A stretch of 64,000 nucleotides of DNA, taken from NCBI RefSeq assembly GCF_032854445.1, contig NC_088304.1, positions 17,333,850-17,397,849 on the forward strand, written 5' to 3'. Positions within the stretch are counted from its first letter, which is position 1; each line of letters begins with the position of its first letter. A program made the position numbers and the translations under genes. The notes under the pieces were generated by a model. It did no database searches. It was not told the origin of the DNA and was given only the letters and a program-made list of their open reading frames with translations. This DNA comes from Liolophura sinensis. Taxonomy: Eukaryota > Mollusca > Polyplacophora > Chitonida > Chitonidae. Of the stretch, positions 54,974-64,000 are shown piece after piece.

Positions 54974-56410
54974 ACTCAATCAGACTTAATACCATTTACA
55001 AGTTTTTAGTGATGAAAATACCTTGTTTTATCCTCTGGCTGTAGGACTTTGCTCATCTTACTGATTCGTTAAAAGCACATGACAGACGATGTTTCTTAAT
55101 CATTGCACCTCGATGTATAGTTAATGTATATGACTGATTACGTGGTCCCGCCACAACATGTCTGGCTGGGACTGAATGAGGTCGCTGGCGACGCTCCTAT
55201 AAGAGTTAATTTCTGTACACACATCGTAATATAATTCATGTATCATACAAACAATGGTATATTAACAGCTATTTACGTGGCAGTGTTGTTTTCGGCAAAA
55301 AGTGCTGTCTCGCAAGGTTCTATCCCCAGTATTTATAACATTTACTTAATATGTTAATTATTGCAAAATTTATTTTGAATGGAAATTTGAGAGCTTGTTC
55401 TTCAAGTAGAGCATAGAACCTCATTGCGACTTGACCGCTCTCTCGAAAAGTTTCTCACAAACTTTAAGCCTAGGTCACGTAAAGCTCAGATGCCTATATA
55501 CTACACAGGTAAACGATTTACCTTTGCCCATTGTCATACAGAGTAAAAGAACAACAGAAGTAAAGCTATTCTGAACTAGATGTCAACGTTGCCACACATT
55601 GATGATCAGGTGGCTATGATGTATCGTTGTACGGTCATTTTGTTTATGTTATTGTACAATTTCGTCAGCAGAATTCTTTCAAGACGTAGTGGGGTACTCA
55701 TATGTACATGTAAAATTCTGTTTCATAATATTTCTGTACTCGGCCAGTACCTACTATGCTACATGTAGTTCCAACTAGAGTTCTGGGTATGTTCTTTTTT
55801 TTTTTACCTACAAACTTTCTTAGAATTCTGGCCTCGCATTACCTATTAGCTCTGGACTAGAAGAGCTTATGAATAACAGACTTTATGTGTTTGAGTGAGA
55901 ACATATTTTATACATAATTATGTTCCCAATGTTTAGGGTACCGGCATCTATTTCTGACAGAACTATACCTGTGCTTTCCGTTAAAGAAGACGGAGAAGGA
56001 TTAACTTGCCTTTTATGTACCTAGAAGGATTACACAGATATGTTCGCTTCCTTATTGGGGACAGCACATAAAACTCCGGGCTCACATCATTTACAATTGC
56101 CTCTAAAAACTCTTTAACTTTTGACCTCTGTAAAGTACATGTACTTTGCTTTTCCTATAGCTTATAGAATGACGAGGACATTCTGTGCAATACGGCTCTA
56201 TCAATTTTGTTCCTATTGAGTCTGCGGGAACTGTATTAGTTGACCTGGAAATGGCTATTATGGTCTATTTCTTTTAGAGAGTAGCCTATTTTCAGCTGCC
56301 TATAAAATCAGTCATACCCTCTACCAAAATTACTTTTAGTCAGTGACACGTAACAACATAAGCTCTACACACTGATATGTTTTAAGTTCACATTGTTGCT
56401 GGGAAAAAGT
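54974..56410. other. 3' flank of the chitin-binding gene and unassigned DNA
   Basis: AT-rich. No obvious AATAAA close to the stop codon was seen, so the 3' end of the transcript is not placed. No other gene recognised. Confidence 0.4.
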
Positions 56411-56412
56411 TA

Positions 56413-56953
56413 GAACACTTTTTCTAATTCATAAAGTCCATGAGCCCCGTTTCGGCCAGAAAAACCTATTGCATCGAGTGACGTCATAATTATTCAAAAA
56501 CCAGTGGCTTGCTGGATATCGGGCGGGGTTCAACATGTTTTGAGGGAGGGCGACACAAGTTTTCCAAACTGCTGACGGTCTTACTGTAAACCCTGTTTCT
56601 GCCTCTGCCATATTTGAAACTGTTTACACCTTTTAGTATAATAAAACCTTAATAAATGAATATAATGTTATCTGTCGTAGTATATTACCTCACGACAGTA
56701 TGGTTTTAGAGCTGGATGTTAGGAAATTTTGTTATGAAAACAATGTAGTCTATTCGCTGAGTGTAGTGTAGGATGTGTTACTGCGTGGAGTTTCTTCTTA
56801 CCACATGTTGACGCACCTATCGTGAAACAAATTACTCTCACCGCCCATGCCATTGTTTTTTTTTAATAATTATGACGTCACCCCAGGCAATGCGTTCTTG
56901 CTGTCGAAACTAAGCTTATTGAGCTTAACATTATGAATTAGAAAAAGGTGTTC
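56413..56953. mobile_element. Long-TIR MITE, TA target site (541 bp)
   Basis: Terminal inverted repeats of about 100 bp: left gaacactttttctaattcat and gtgacgtcataattatt; right aataattatgacgtcac and atgaattagaaaaaggtgttc. Each end is flanked by TA (56411-56412 and 56954-56955), as in Tc1/mariner-type insertions, though TA at both ends is weak evidence. A minus-strand ORF of 60 codons inside (56429-56611) has no recognised family. Confidence 0.88.
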
Positions 56954-57379
56954 TAATTTGATTTTCTTTGCATGAATATGAACTTCCAACATGTCCATGT
57001 GTAGAACTTGTGTTGTTACTTGCGACTATATAACTAAAAGCAATTTCGGTAGCGAGTCTGAAAGAAATAGACTATAGTCCAGATCAGCTCTCGAGCCCAT
57101 GTTATCCAAGACGACTCTACTATTTACCTTTTAGTATTTCTATTGTCAAAATATCTCAAGTCAGCCTTTACCTTTTTCTCTGTGTGTAATCAAAACCATT
57201 GATGTAATGTTAACTTGTAACAAAGATTGTTATGTCAAATGTTTTAAACAAATATATTTAAGTTATCCGCAAAAGAATGCATTCGGACTATTCTCAGTTC
57301 CAAGGGTAGCGCTCATTGGCCAGCTCAAAAAACCCTTATCGCTCCGCAAAAACACTATCGACGCTTTCGATAAACACAA

Positions 57380-57384
57380 CCTCG

Positions 57385-57423
<39 letters not shown>

Positions 57424-57912
57424 TAATAAGGACATTTCACTTATTATAGGACGGGGATAGCATTAAAGAGGTTATATACCGAAGATTTTTGGCACAACAT
57501 TTGTATTTGCTAATAAATATAAACTTTCTGGATTTACCAAGAATTCCTCAAATTATTACCTGTCAGTAAATATCAGACCCCTTCCTGTACTGTTTGTTGT
57601 GTAATGATGAAAGAGTTAATGTTCTATAATTGTTAGAAACTTGAACGGTGAAACGCGGACGGACGAGAATATTTTAAAATAATAGCAAAAAATGGATTGC
57701 ATTTGCCCTGATTGATTTTTTTTACTAAAAATCTTCGGTAAGGTGAGTGGAAGTGGGTAGTGCCCAGCTTGGCAGACCTTCCTGTCTACGATATGAGAGG
57801 AAGCCGGCGTGAGCTGGGCATGAACTCACAGCGGCCGCATCGGTGATAGGCTCCTTAGGCATTGTGCTGCGCTAGTACACTGTTAAAACTACTCGGCCAC
57901 GGACGCCCCCTA
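57380..57912 (-). mobile_element. Old SINE-A, split by about 270 bp
   Basis: The tail at 57380-57470 and the body and head at 57745-57912 (cagaccttcctgtctacga, gaggaagccggcgtgagctg, ggccacggacgccccc) are in reverse orientation and in the right order, separated by unrelated AT-rich DNA. Heavily diverged. Confidence 0.75.
57383..57425. repeat. (TTTA)n microsatellite, remnant of a SINE-A tail
   Basis: About ten TTTA units followed by ggacatttcacttattatag, which matches the SINE-A tail in reverse orientation. Confidence 0.85.
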
Positions 57913-58309
57913 CGACCTCGTCGTTTTATGGAAGCTGTATAATTACACACATGAAATGTAATTCATTGTTTGCACGTTAACAACAACAACAACATTTTGG
58001 GGCGGTTTGTTATTCAGGGGACGGAAAATGTAGGCCCTATCAAACAAATGTGGCGAATCTAACGCTATACATTGGAATCATCTCCTGTTTATGCATATAG
58101 AAAATAAGTTGTTTTCATGTAATATTCTGTCTGAACCTCGCGTCTTCAACAGTTTAGTGTGTTCCTACGTTACGACTGATTCCTTCACACAAATTCATCG
58201 TTCAGAATAGCATTGACTCTCAATGCTTCCTTTAAGGTTTTGCGCGGCAGGCATTAGGCGAGGCATGGAATACTGCTCACAGTTGAAACCTGTGCGACGC
58301 ACGTAGAAT

Positions 58310-58555
58310 TGTTAAGACTTAGCCTCACCACCGTGTTCCTTACACGGAACTATTTTATCAGTATTCATCAATGGCATTTTGATGTGTTGGGTAGAATCGT
58401 GTTTTGCATATTTTAGATAAAGAGAATGCAAATGTATGAAGCATTAGAAAGAAAGGTTGAGACACAGCTTTTGCGCCCTCTGACATCACTTCCTGTCTCA
58501 TCATCGTGACCTCAGTTACCTTGGCGTCGCTCAAGATCTCTGCACAAGGTGCTAG
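58310..58555 (+). repeat. Dispersed repeat family D, copy 2
   Basis: Same-orientation relative of 19735-20020 (see there). It is flanked on both sides by units of the 73-bp satellite. Confidence 0.7.
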
Positions 58556-58911
58556 TAGTGCGCTGTAAGGTTACTGGTTCCTTTACGGCTTCGCACGGCA
58601 CACATTAGTCGAGGCAAGGCGGTGTTTTACAGCACCCCTAACTCTCACTGGTTCCTTTTTGGGCTTTGCACGGCACACATTAGTCGAGGCATGGTGGTGC
58701 CTTACAGCACCCCTAACTCTCACTTGTTTCTTTTGGGCTTTGCACGGCACACTTTAGTCGAGGCATGGTGGTGCCTTACAGCACCGTTAACTCTCACTGG
58801 TTCCTTTTGGGCTTTGCACGGCACGCATTAGTCGAGGCAGCACCGCTAACTCTCACCGGTTCCTTTAGGGCTTTGCACGGCATGTATTAGTCGAGGCATG
58901 GCGGTGCCTTA

Positions 58912-59416
58912 AGTCTCGTCCAGACTATCCAACATCGTTCAACTTTTGTTGACTCAACAGCAAGTCGAATACTGTTGAGGTATAAAGTTGACTGTGTTGT
59001 CCACACTACAAATCAGATTGTCCAACACTGTTGTCGTGTGTTAAGCTGTGTTTGTTTCTGTTTACCAAACTTTCGATAAACTCTAGGGAAATTTCCACCT
59101 TTCTCTCCAATGCATGAGACAATGACTTTCTTTTGCCCCTGTCTTTGTAATCTTTAGAGAGAGTGCCGTACAGGCAAGGGTATTTTTCATACTCCTTTAT
59201 CAACGAAACTGTCTCATCGTGAGACCACGCCCGCTGATTGGCTACTTTCACTCAACTTGTCGACAAAAAATAGACATGCACATTTCTGATTCAACCCTGT
59301 TTAATGGTGTTGAGTATTGTTGAACGATGTTGAAGAACCCGTCCAGACTACTCAACACTGCTCAACTTGAGGACACTTGTTGAATTGAGTGATGTTGGAT
59401 AGTCTGGACGGGGCTT
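58912..59416 (-). mobile_element. PIF/Harbinger-like non-autonomous element with TTA target duplication
   Basis: 505 bp with terminal inverted repeats (left agtctcgtccagactatcca, right tggatagtctggacggggct) flanked by TTA at 58909-58911 and 59417-59419. An uninterrupted 73-bp unit reads gccttacagcacc, so the empty site has one TTA. Three-base TWA duplications are the hallmark of PIF/Harbinger elements. A minus-strand ORF at 59006-59251 begins with WSHDETVSLIKEYEKYPCLY and resembles the MADF/Myb-SANT-like DNA-binding protein that such elements carry besides the transposase. The transposase gene is absent, so this is an internal-deletion derivative. Confidence 0.88.
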
Positions 59417-59600
59417 TACAGCACCACTAACTCTAACGGATTCCTTTAGGGCTTTGCACAGCACGCATTAGTCGAGGCATAGGGTTGTCTCAAGACACTC
59501 AATGGTTCCTTTAGGGCTTTGCACGGCGCATTAGTCGAAGCATGTTAGCTGCCGTCTTACAGCACCACTAACTCTCGCCGATTCATTGAAGTCATTAGAA

Positions 59601-60405
59601 GAAACATGGTGGTTTTTTAGTCATCCCCAAACTTTTATAAACTATGGTCGTTATACTATATGTTCGTAACTTTCCGGTTCAGTGACTCGGGCCTTTTTAA
59701 CCCTTAAATAAATCATAAAAGGCACAAGTTCATTTAGGTAAATCGTTTGTCAATTGTGACATCCTGATTACGAATCGCAGGCCTATATTTGTGTACTTGT
59801 GTGTATATTGTGTATATTTGACAAACTTTCACCTGTAATTCGCCAGCATCCGGGCACTCCAGTTCCTCCACTCATCAACCTGACTGAACAGCCGTCATGT
59901 AAGGGTAAATTTTTTGAGCACAGTACCAGTGTTAAAACATCAACCAAACATTCGGCATGCAACATTTCACGAGGCCTTTGACAAAGTGGTCTGTTACACA
60001 GTGCGATGATATAACGCACCTTGTAACGATATAAAAAATTTTCCATGCAATGTAATAAAACATGTAAACGACGTAATAAGGTGTAACACGATACGTTTTT
60101 CAGTGTGATGTAATAAAATCAGTCAACAGGTTTTGTTTAAAAATAAATTCTGTGTAATGTAATGATTAGACATTCTTTTCAAACGTGTTGTATAATAAAA
60201 TAATTGTTTTACTTCTTACATATAGCAACTTGCAGTATAACATTATGCTATGCTTACTCGAGTGCATGAGAGAATCTATGTTTCTTCAAGTTATTTTAAA
60301 TAGCAAACTAGGCAGTGCCGGGCACGAACCTAAGATATTCAGTAAGCCGCTACCAGACATAGAAACGTACGGTTGTGCGCACATAAGAAGTCGCTTTAGG
60401 TATTA
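59601..60405. other. Unassigned intergenic DNA
   Basis: AT-rich. A short irregular repetition of gtaa(c/t)gatataa and gtgatgtaataaaa occurs around 60000-60180. No gene recognised. Confidence 0.4.
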
Positions 60406-60407
60406 TT

Positions 60408-60555
60408 TACCAGCCCCGATGGCTCATATGGTTGGCGTCCGCTTTGGGGAAGCGGTGGAAATTCTACCTGCAACAAGGAGGCACATTACATCCACTCTGA
60501 GGACTCATTCGTTGCCATATGATTGAACTATTGTTAATTACGACGTTAAATCCTA

Positions 60556-60592
<37 letters not shown>
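60408..60592 (+). mobile_element. SINE-B, internally deleted, with (AC)n tail
   Basis: Head ccagccccgatggctcatat-ggttggcgtccgctttgggg, then a jump to gcggtggaaattctacctgc, and an end cgttaaatcctaagcac followed by (ac)n at 60557-60592. About half of the body is missing. Confidence 0.88.
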
Positions 60593-60594
<2 letters not shown>

Positions 60595-60774
60595 AGTATT
60601 ATTTTCGCCATACCACAGACTGAGTCTCGGTTACAAGCTCATCACATGACTGACATTGTTACATCCATCGCTTATTTGCCTGTCTGTCTGTACGCGCCAT
60701 TACGTAATACGCTATACACAAGCGCTGCAGAGTTATATTCGATTTGGACTAGACTGCCATTTAACCCGGTCCCT

Positions 60775-60860
60775 TCGTATTGTTTTAACGTGATTGTATA
60801 TTTAATGTGATGATAACACAGCATTTTTAGTAATTCTAGATCACTGACAAACTACATAAA
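60775..60860 (+). repeat. Dispersed repeat family C, copy 2 (3' end)
   Basis: Shares taacgtgattgtatattta, gataacacagcat and agtaattctagatcactgac with 49460-49540. The upstream part is not clearly homologous. Confidence 0.65.
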
Positions 60861-61749
60861 GCAGTATTATATCTAGGACAGACTGCAAAAACACGTCATG
60901 GGACTAATTCAAACTTATTAGTATAGATGTAGAACATATCTTCTCATAAGTACAATGTAGAATAGCGGGAAGAGAAAATAAAGTATATCAGTGATCATAT
61001 AATCAATTAACAACGTGAGAATCATCTTACAAGGTTTACTCTAACTTACTTGACGTGTGCAAGCATGTAAGCCTATTTCATATGTCTAAAAACTTTGTCG
61101 TTTTAAAAGTTTTAAATGTCTCTACGATATGACTTAACGGAATAAATTGTGAAGGAATATGGGAAGGGGGTGTCTGCCAAAATTCCATTACGCTTTATGG
61201 CAAAATCCTTCTTCGTACTCTGAGCGTAATAGCATTTTAATTCTGGACTATCATAATACGAAGGAACCGAAAATGATGTCAGATTATGATAGCAGAGGGC
61301 CGTGTCAGACACTAACTTCTCCCTGGACCGTTTCGTTTGTACAATTAACACATATTAACACACATCTGCTTACATTAGGGGACAGAAAAGCATAGTACTG
61401 CATTAAAACGATGAACTAGTGTTTACCCTTTGCGATGTTCAGTTCCTGCACGAAACAGATTCTCTCAGGTGCAAACAAGTACGGCATTACTGGTGCCACT
61501 ATTGCTTATTCAAAATGTGCTATTTCCAATACATTTTCAATAATGCAAAGTAATTGATAATAGAGGCTAGAATAGTGCCAACCAATCGATCAAGTAGGCA
61601 CCCTAATCAAAATAAGACAACCAATATTATTTTGAACGCTCGTTTATTTTGTTTTTTAAATTTTCTTTACATTCAATTCATGGACATCATTTTAACAGAA
61701 ATCCATACATTACCTGAATGGTCATGGACTTTCTAGGTAGTATTTCATC
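60861..61749. other. Unassigned intergenic DNA
   Basis: AT-rich; ORFs on both strands at 61112-61395 have no recognised signature. Confidence 0.4.
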
Positions 61750-61912
61750 TGGCCCCAGGATCACGAAGCCATCTTAGACTTAAGTCAAAATTCTGATCAT
61801 TAAATTTGCGTTGTCAAGCAATATTTTGATCTTGTTACATTGGAAATATAAATTTTAAAGTGATTTAAAATTTTGATTAAGTCTAAGATCGCCTTGTATT
61901 CCACGTTCTGGA
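61750..61912. mobile_element. Hairpin MITE
   Basis: Imperfect palindrome: left ggccccaggatcacgaagcc-atcttagactta, right taagtctaagatcgccttgt-attccacg. The type with 'ggattcacgaag.gatcttag' ends is a common short inverted-repeat element in marine invertebrates as far as I recall. A short AT-rich loop separates the arms. Confidence 0.8.
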
Positions 61913-62160
61913 TTTATAGACCATAAATGAGGATGATTATCGAGGAATTCTCCACTAATGACCATTCAGGGGCGTAGGAAGCAAATGAAAAGTATGTCCA
62001 TCCTCAAGGTTATGATGAAGTATACTGCACATTTACGCACAAATTTAGTTATCGGATCACTTCCATACTTTACATGTATGTACTCACATTCCGTTGAAAT
62101 GCTCCCTATTTGAGTAAAAATATTTAAGGCTAAACTTAATAATGTTAATTATACACTCAC

Positions 62161-62303
62161 CAGAGTCATCACACCCGTAGGCAGTGAGGTGGAGAGGTGG
62201 TGGGGTTACAGAAGGGCAAGCGGAACGACTATCCCAGACAAGTATAGGCGAGGGTCAAGCGACCGCCTGGATCTTTGACGTTGCAGATGTTCGGAGACAG
62301 GTT
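62161..62303 (-). other. Candidate exon with good splice sites but no open frame
   Basis: On the minus strand, taatttctccgtttag| and GACTCTG|GTGAGTG bound a 143-bp GC-richer segment. All three frames contain stops, so it would be a UTR or non-coding RNA exon, or a decayed coding exon. It contains a cysteine-bearing frame (NLSPNICNVKDPGGRL) before the first stop. Confidence 0.3.
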
Positions 62304-63075
62304 CTAAACGGAGAAATTACTTCACATACACGTACATGTTTTCACTCCGTTTGAATGCTTAGCTGCATTGCTCGATTTTGCAAATTACAAAATTTCAGAT
62401 ACCAACGACATATTTCGTGACCCCAGATATTACATTGCATTGATTTACTTAAACTAACTAAAATACAAGTTTTAACATCCGATTCAAAACAGTTAAGAAA
62501 GCATATGTCGGAACGCCCTTTAAATCATAAGAAATATTTATTACGTTTTCAAAATCTATATATGCTATCCACAATGTGACAATGTTTAATGGCCAGGATA
62601 GAGTAATTCTGGGAATTCAGGCTCTTATGACCGTCGTTTGTATCCCTCCTCAATCAAATGTCCATTTTTATGGAATTCGGCATACATGTCGTTTTTATCC
62701 ATGCCAACTGAAAATATTCTTAATAACAGACTCCAAACTTTGCAATTGTACCATGCAAAAAGGCTGATTTTACATCTTGTAGGAGAAGTTACTGCTTTCA
62801 CCATGTTCTGTTGCCATATGTACCATTTACCATCTATACCTGCCCCTTTACATTATGATGGTCCAGAAACAAAACGCTCAGAATACGAACAGGGAAGGAT
62901 TTTGCAATTTACCGATATGCACGTATCACAAGGAGTAACGGACAATGCAGAAAGCACCGTCAGAAAGCAAGGCCGCATATAAAGATAAACTATATATAAG
63001 AAAGGATTGGGCGGTTAAACACACAACACGGCGGCCCTTTTAAATACACCATGGATATAGTTTTCTCCTTCCACA
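62304..63075. other. Unassigned intergenic DNA
   Basis: AT-rich; overlapping short plus-strand ORFs at 62576-62982 have no recognised family and no clear splice context. Confidence 0.4.
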
Positions 63076-63078
63076 ATA

Positions 63079-63328
63079 TTATACACTGCTTTAGTTCCAT
63101 ATTGTTAACATAATTCTGTCATCATGCATACACTCTTCTCATTCCAAACTTTTCTCATTCCCACCTCATCAATACATCAATGCACTTCTGCCATTTCATA
63201 CCCCGGATATACTTTCGTCATTCCACACTATTATACACCGCTTTAGTTCCATATTGTTAACATAATTCTGTCATCATGGATACACTCTTCTCATTCCAAA
63301 CTTTTCTCATTCTTACCTCATCAATACA
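63079..63328. repeat. Direct duplication of about 100 bp
   Basis: The segment with ttagttccatattgttaaca, taattctgtcatcatg and acactcttctcattccaaac occurs at 63079-63178 and 63227-63328, about 149 bp apart, with few differences. Confidence 0.9.
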
Positions 63329-63899
63329 CTTTTTCTGACTTCTGGTAATATTTGAAAGACCTTGCAGGAAGACAAATATGTCATCTTACGATTATATCTG
63401 ACACTGGTGGTTTTGCCAGGGGGTAGGGTCTCCTTACATGAACACAGTTTCTCTCATATCCGGCAGTTGAGCATGTCACTAATGTCACTTTTTACTCTAT
63501 CACGTGCATAAAGGACAATTTTACATGTAACACACAAATTCTACAATTTAGTACAATCATTGCAAAGAAGAATACATGTATTTCACACAACAAAAATTAC
63601 ACAGTAAAATTGCAGTTTTCATGGACATCAATAAACCATCTTCAAATACAAGTATAAAAACATATTCACTGTATTTCATCTGACGTTTGGACAGTAAAAA
63701 AAAAACAGTCCGAAGCACGTAAAAGACGAAAAAAAATCAATGTCAACACCACTTAAGTTTTTTCCCATAAGAAATTAATCAAACTTCACACAGAACTTCA
63801 GTGGCCCTATACTGGATGAATCATTAAAAGTCAAGCAAAATATGTCACCTGAAGAAGTTCAACCCTAACTGAAATAAGTATATCTTAACACTAGTCATT
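63329..63899. other. Unassigned intergenic DNA
   Basis: AT-rich, no recognised feature. Confidence 0.4.
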
Positions 63900-64000
63900 T
63901 GTTTTTACTTATTTATTAATTAATTAATTTATTATTTAATAAAAACTTACATAATTAATTGGTGTTTTATCCCATATTCAAGAATATTTAGCTCAAATAG
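63900..64000 (-). mobile_element. SINE-A tail at the right edge
   Basis: (ttat/taat)n followed by attggtgttttatcccatat-tcaagaatattt, the reverse-orientation 3' end of SINE-A, cut by the window edge. Confidence 0.85.

Larger units (their letters stand above)
58215..59600. repeat. 73-bp satellite array, interrupted
   Basis: Units of 73 bp: ctaactctcactggttcctt, ttgggctttgcacggcacac, attagtcgaggcatggtggt, gccttacagcacc. Regular copies lie at about 58560-58911 and 59417-59600, and a diverged one at about 58222-58270. A transposon (58912-59416) splits one unit precisely. Confidence 0.92.

Overview
The window reads as animal nuclear DNA, most probably from a mollusc: spliced genes with GT-AG introns, AT-rich non-coding DNA, many copies of two tRNA-derived SINE families, many tandem arrays, and a secreted chitin-binding protein of shell-matrix type. 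No species is assigned. No rRNA, functional tRNA or CRISPR locus was seen.

Left third (1-25.6 kb): the minus strand carries the first nine coding exons of argininosuccinate lyase (ASL), the urea-cycle/arginine-biosynthesis enzyme. All exon junctions agree in phase and the first 242 residues can be read; the C-terminal half lies beyond the left edge. The introns are unusually full of tandem arrays with unrelated units: 41, 18, 77, 30, 65, another 41 (over 2 kb) and 36 bp. A GC-richer stretch at 25.05-25.6 kb may hold the promoter or untranslated first exon.

Middle (23-46 kb): a repeat-dominated intergenic region. It holds a 31-bp array split by a LINE-SINE chimera, a degenerate APE-type non-LTR retrotransposon on the minus strand (28.07-32.3 kb) that ends exactly at the head of a SINE, two plus-strand relics of a non-LINE gene (one inside the LINE, with a family-B-DNA-polymerase-like motif), a 75-bp array that stays open as 25-residue repeats, and 56-bp and 31-bp arrays at 41-42.4 kb. 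No host gene is recognised here.

Right third (46-64 kb): a plus-strand eight-exon gene (46.83-54.97 kb) encodes a secreted protein of about 1170 residues: signal peptide, two six-cysteine peritrophin-A (ChtBD2) modules, a cysteine-poor third module, a laminin-G-like region, and a long tail of 19-residue Pro/Asp/Tyr repeats. The core resembles the Pif/BMSP shell-matrix family without a visible VWA domain. Downstream are a 73-bp satellite interrupted by a Harbinger-like element with a precise TTA target duplication, a TA-flanked long-TIR MITE, a hairpin MITE, degenerate SINEs and unassigned AT-rich DNA.

All calls come from reading the sequence; family assignments rest on motif recognition, not on searches.
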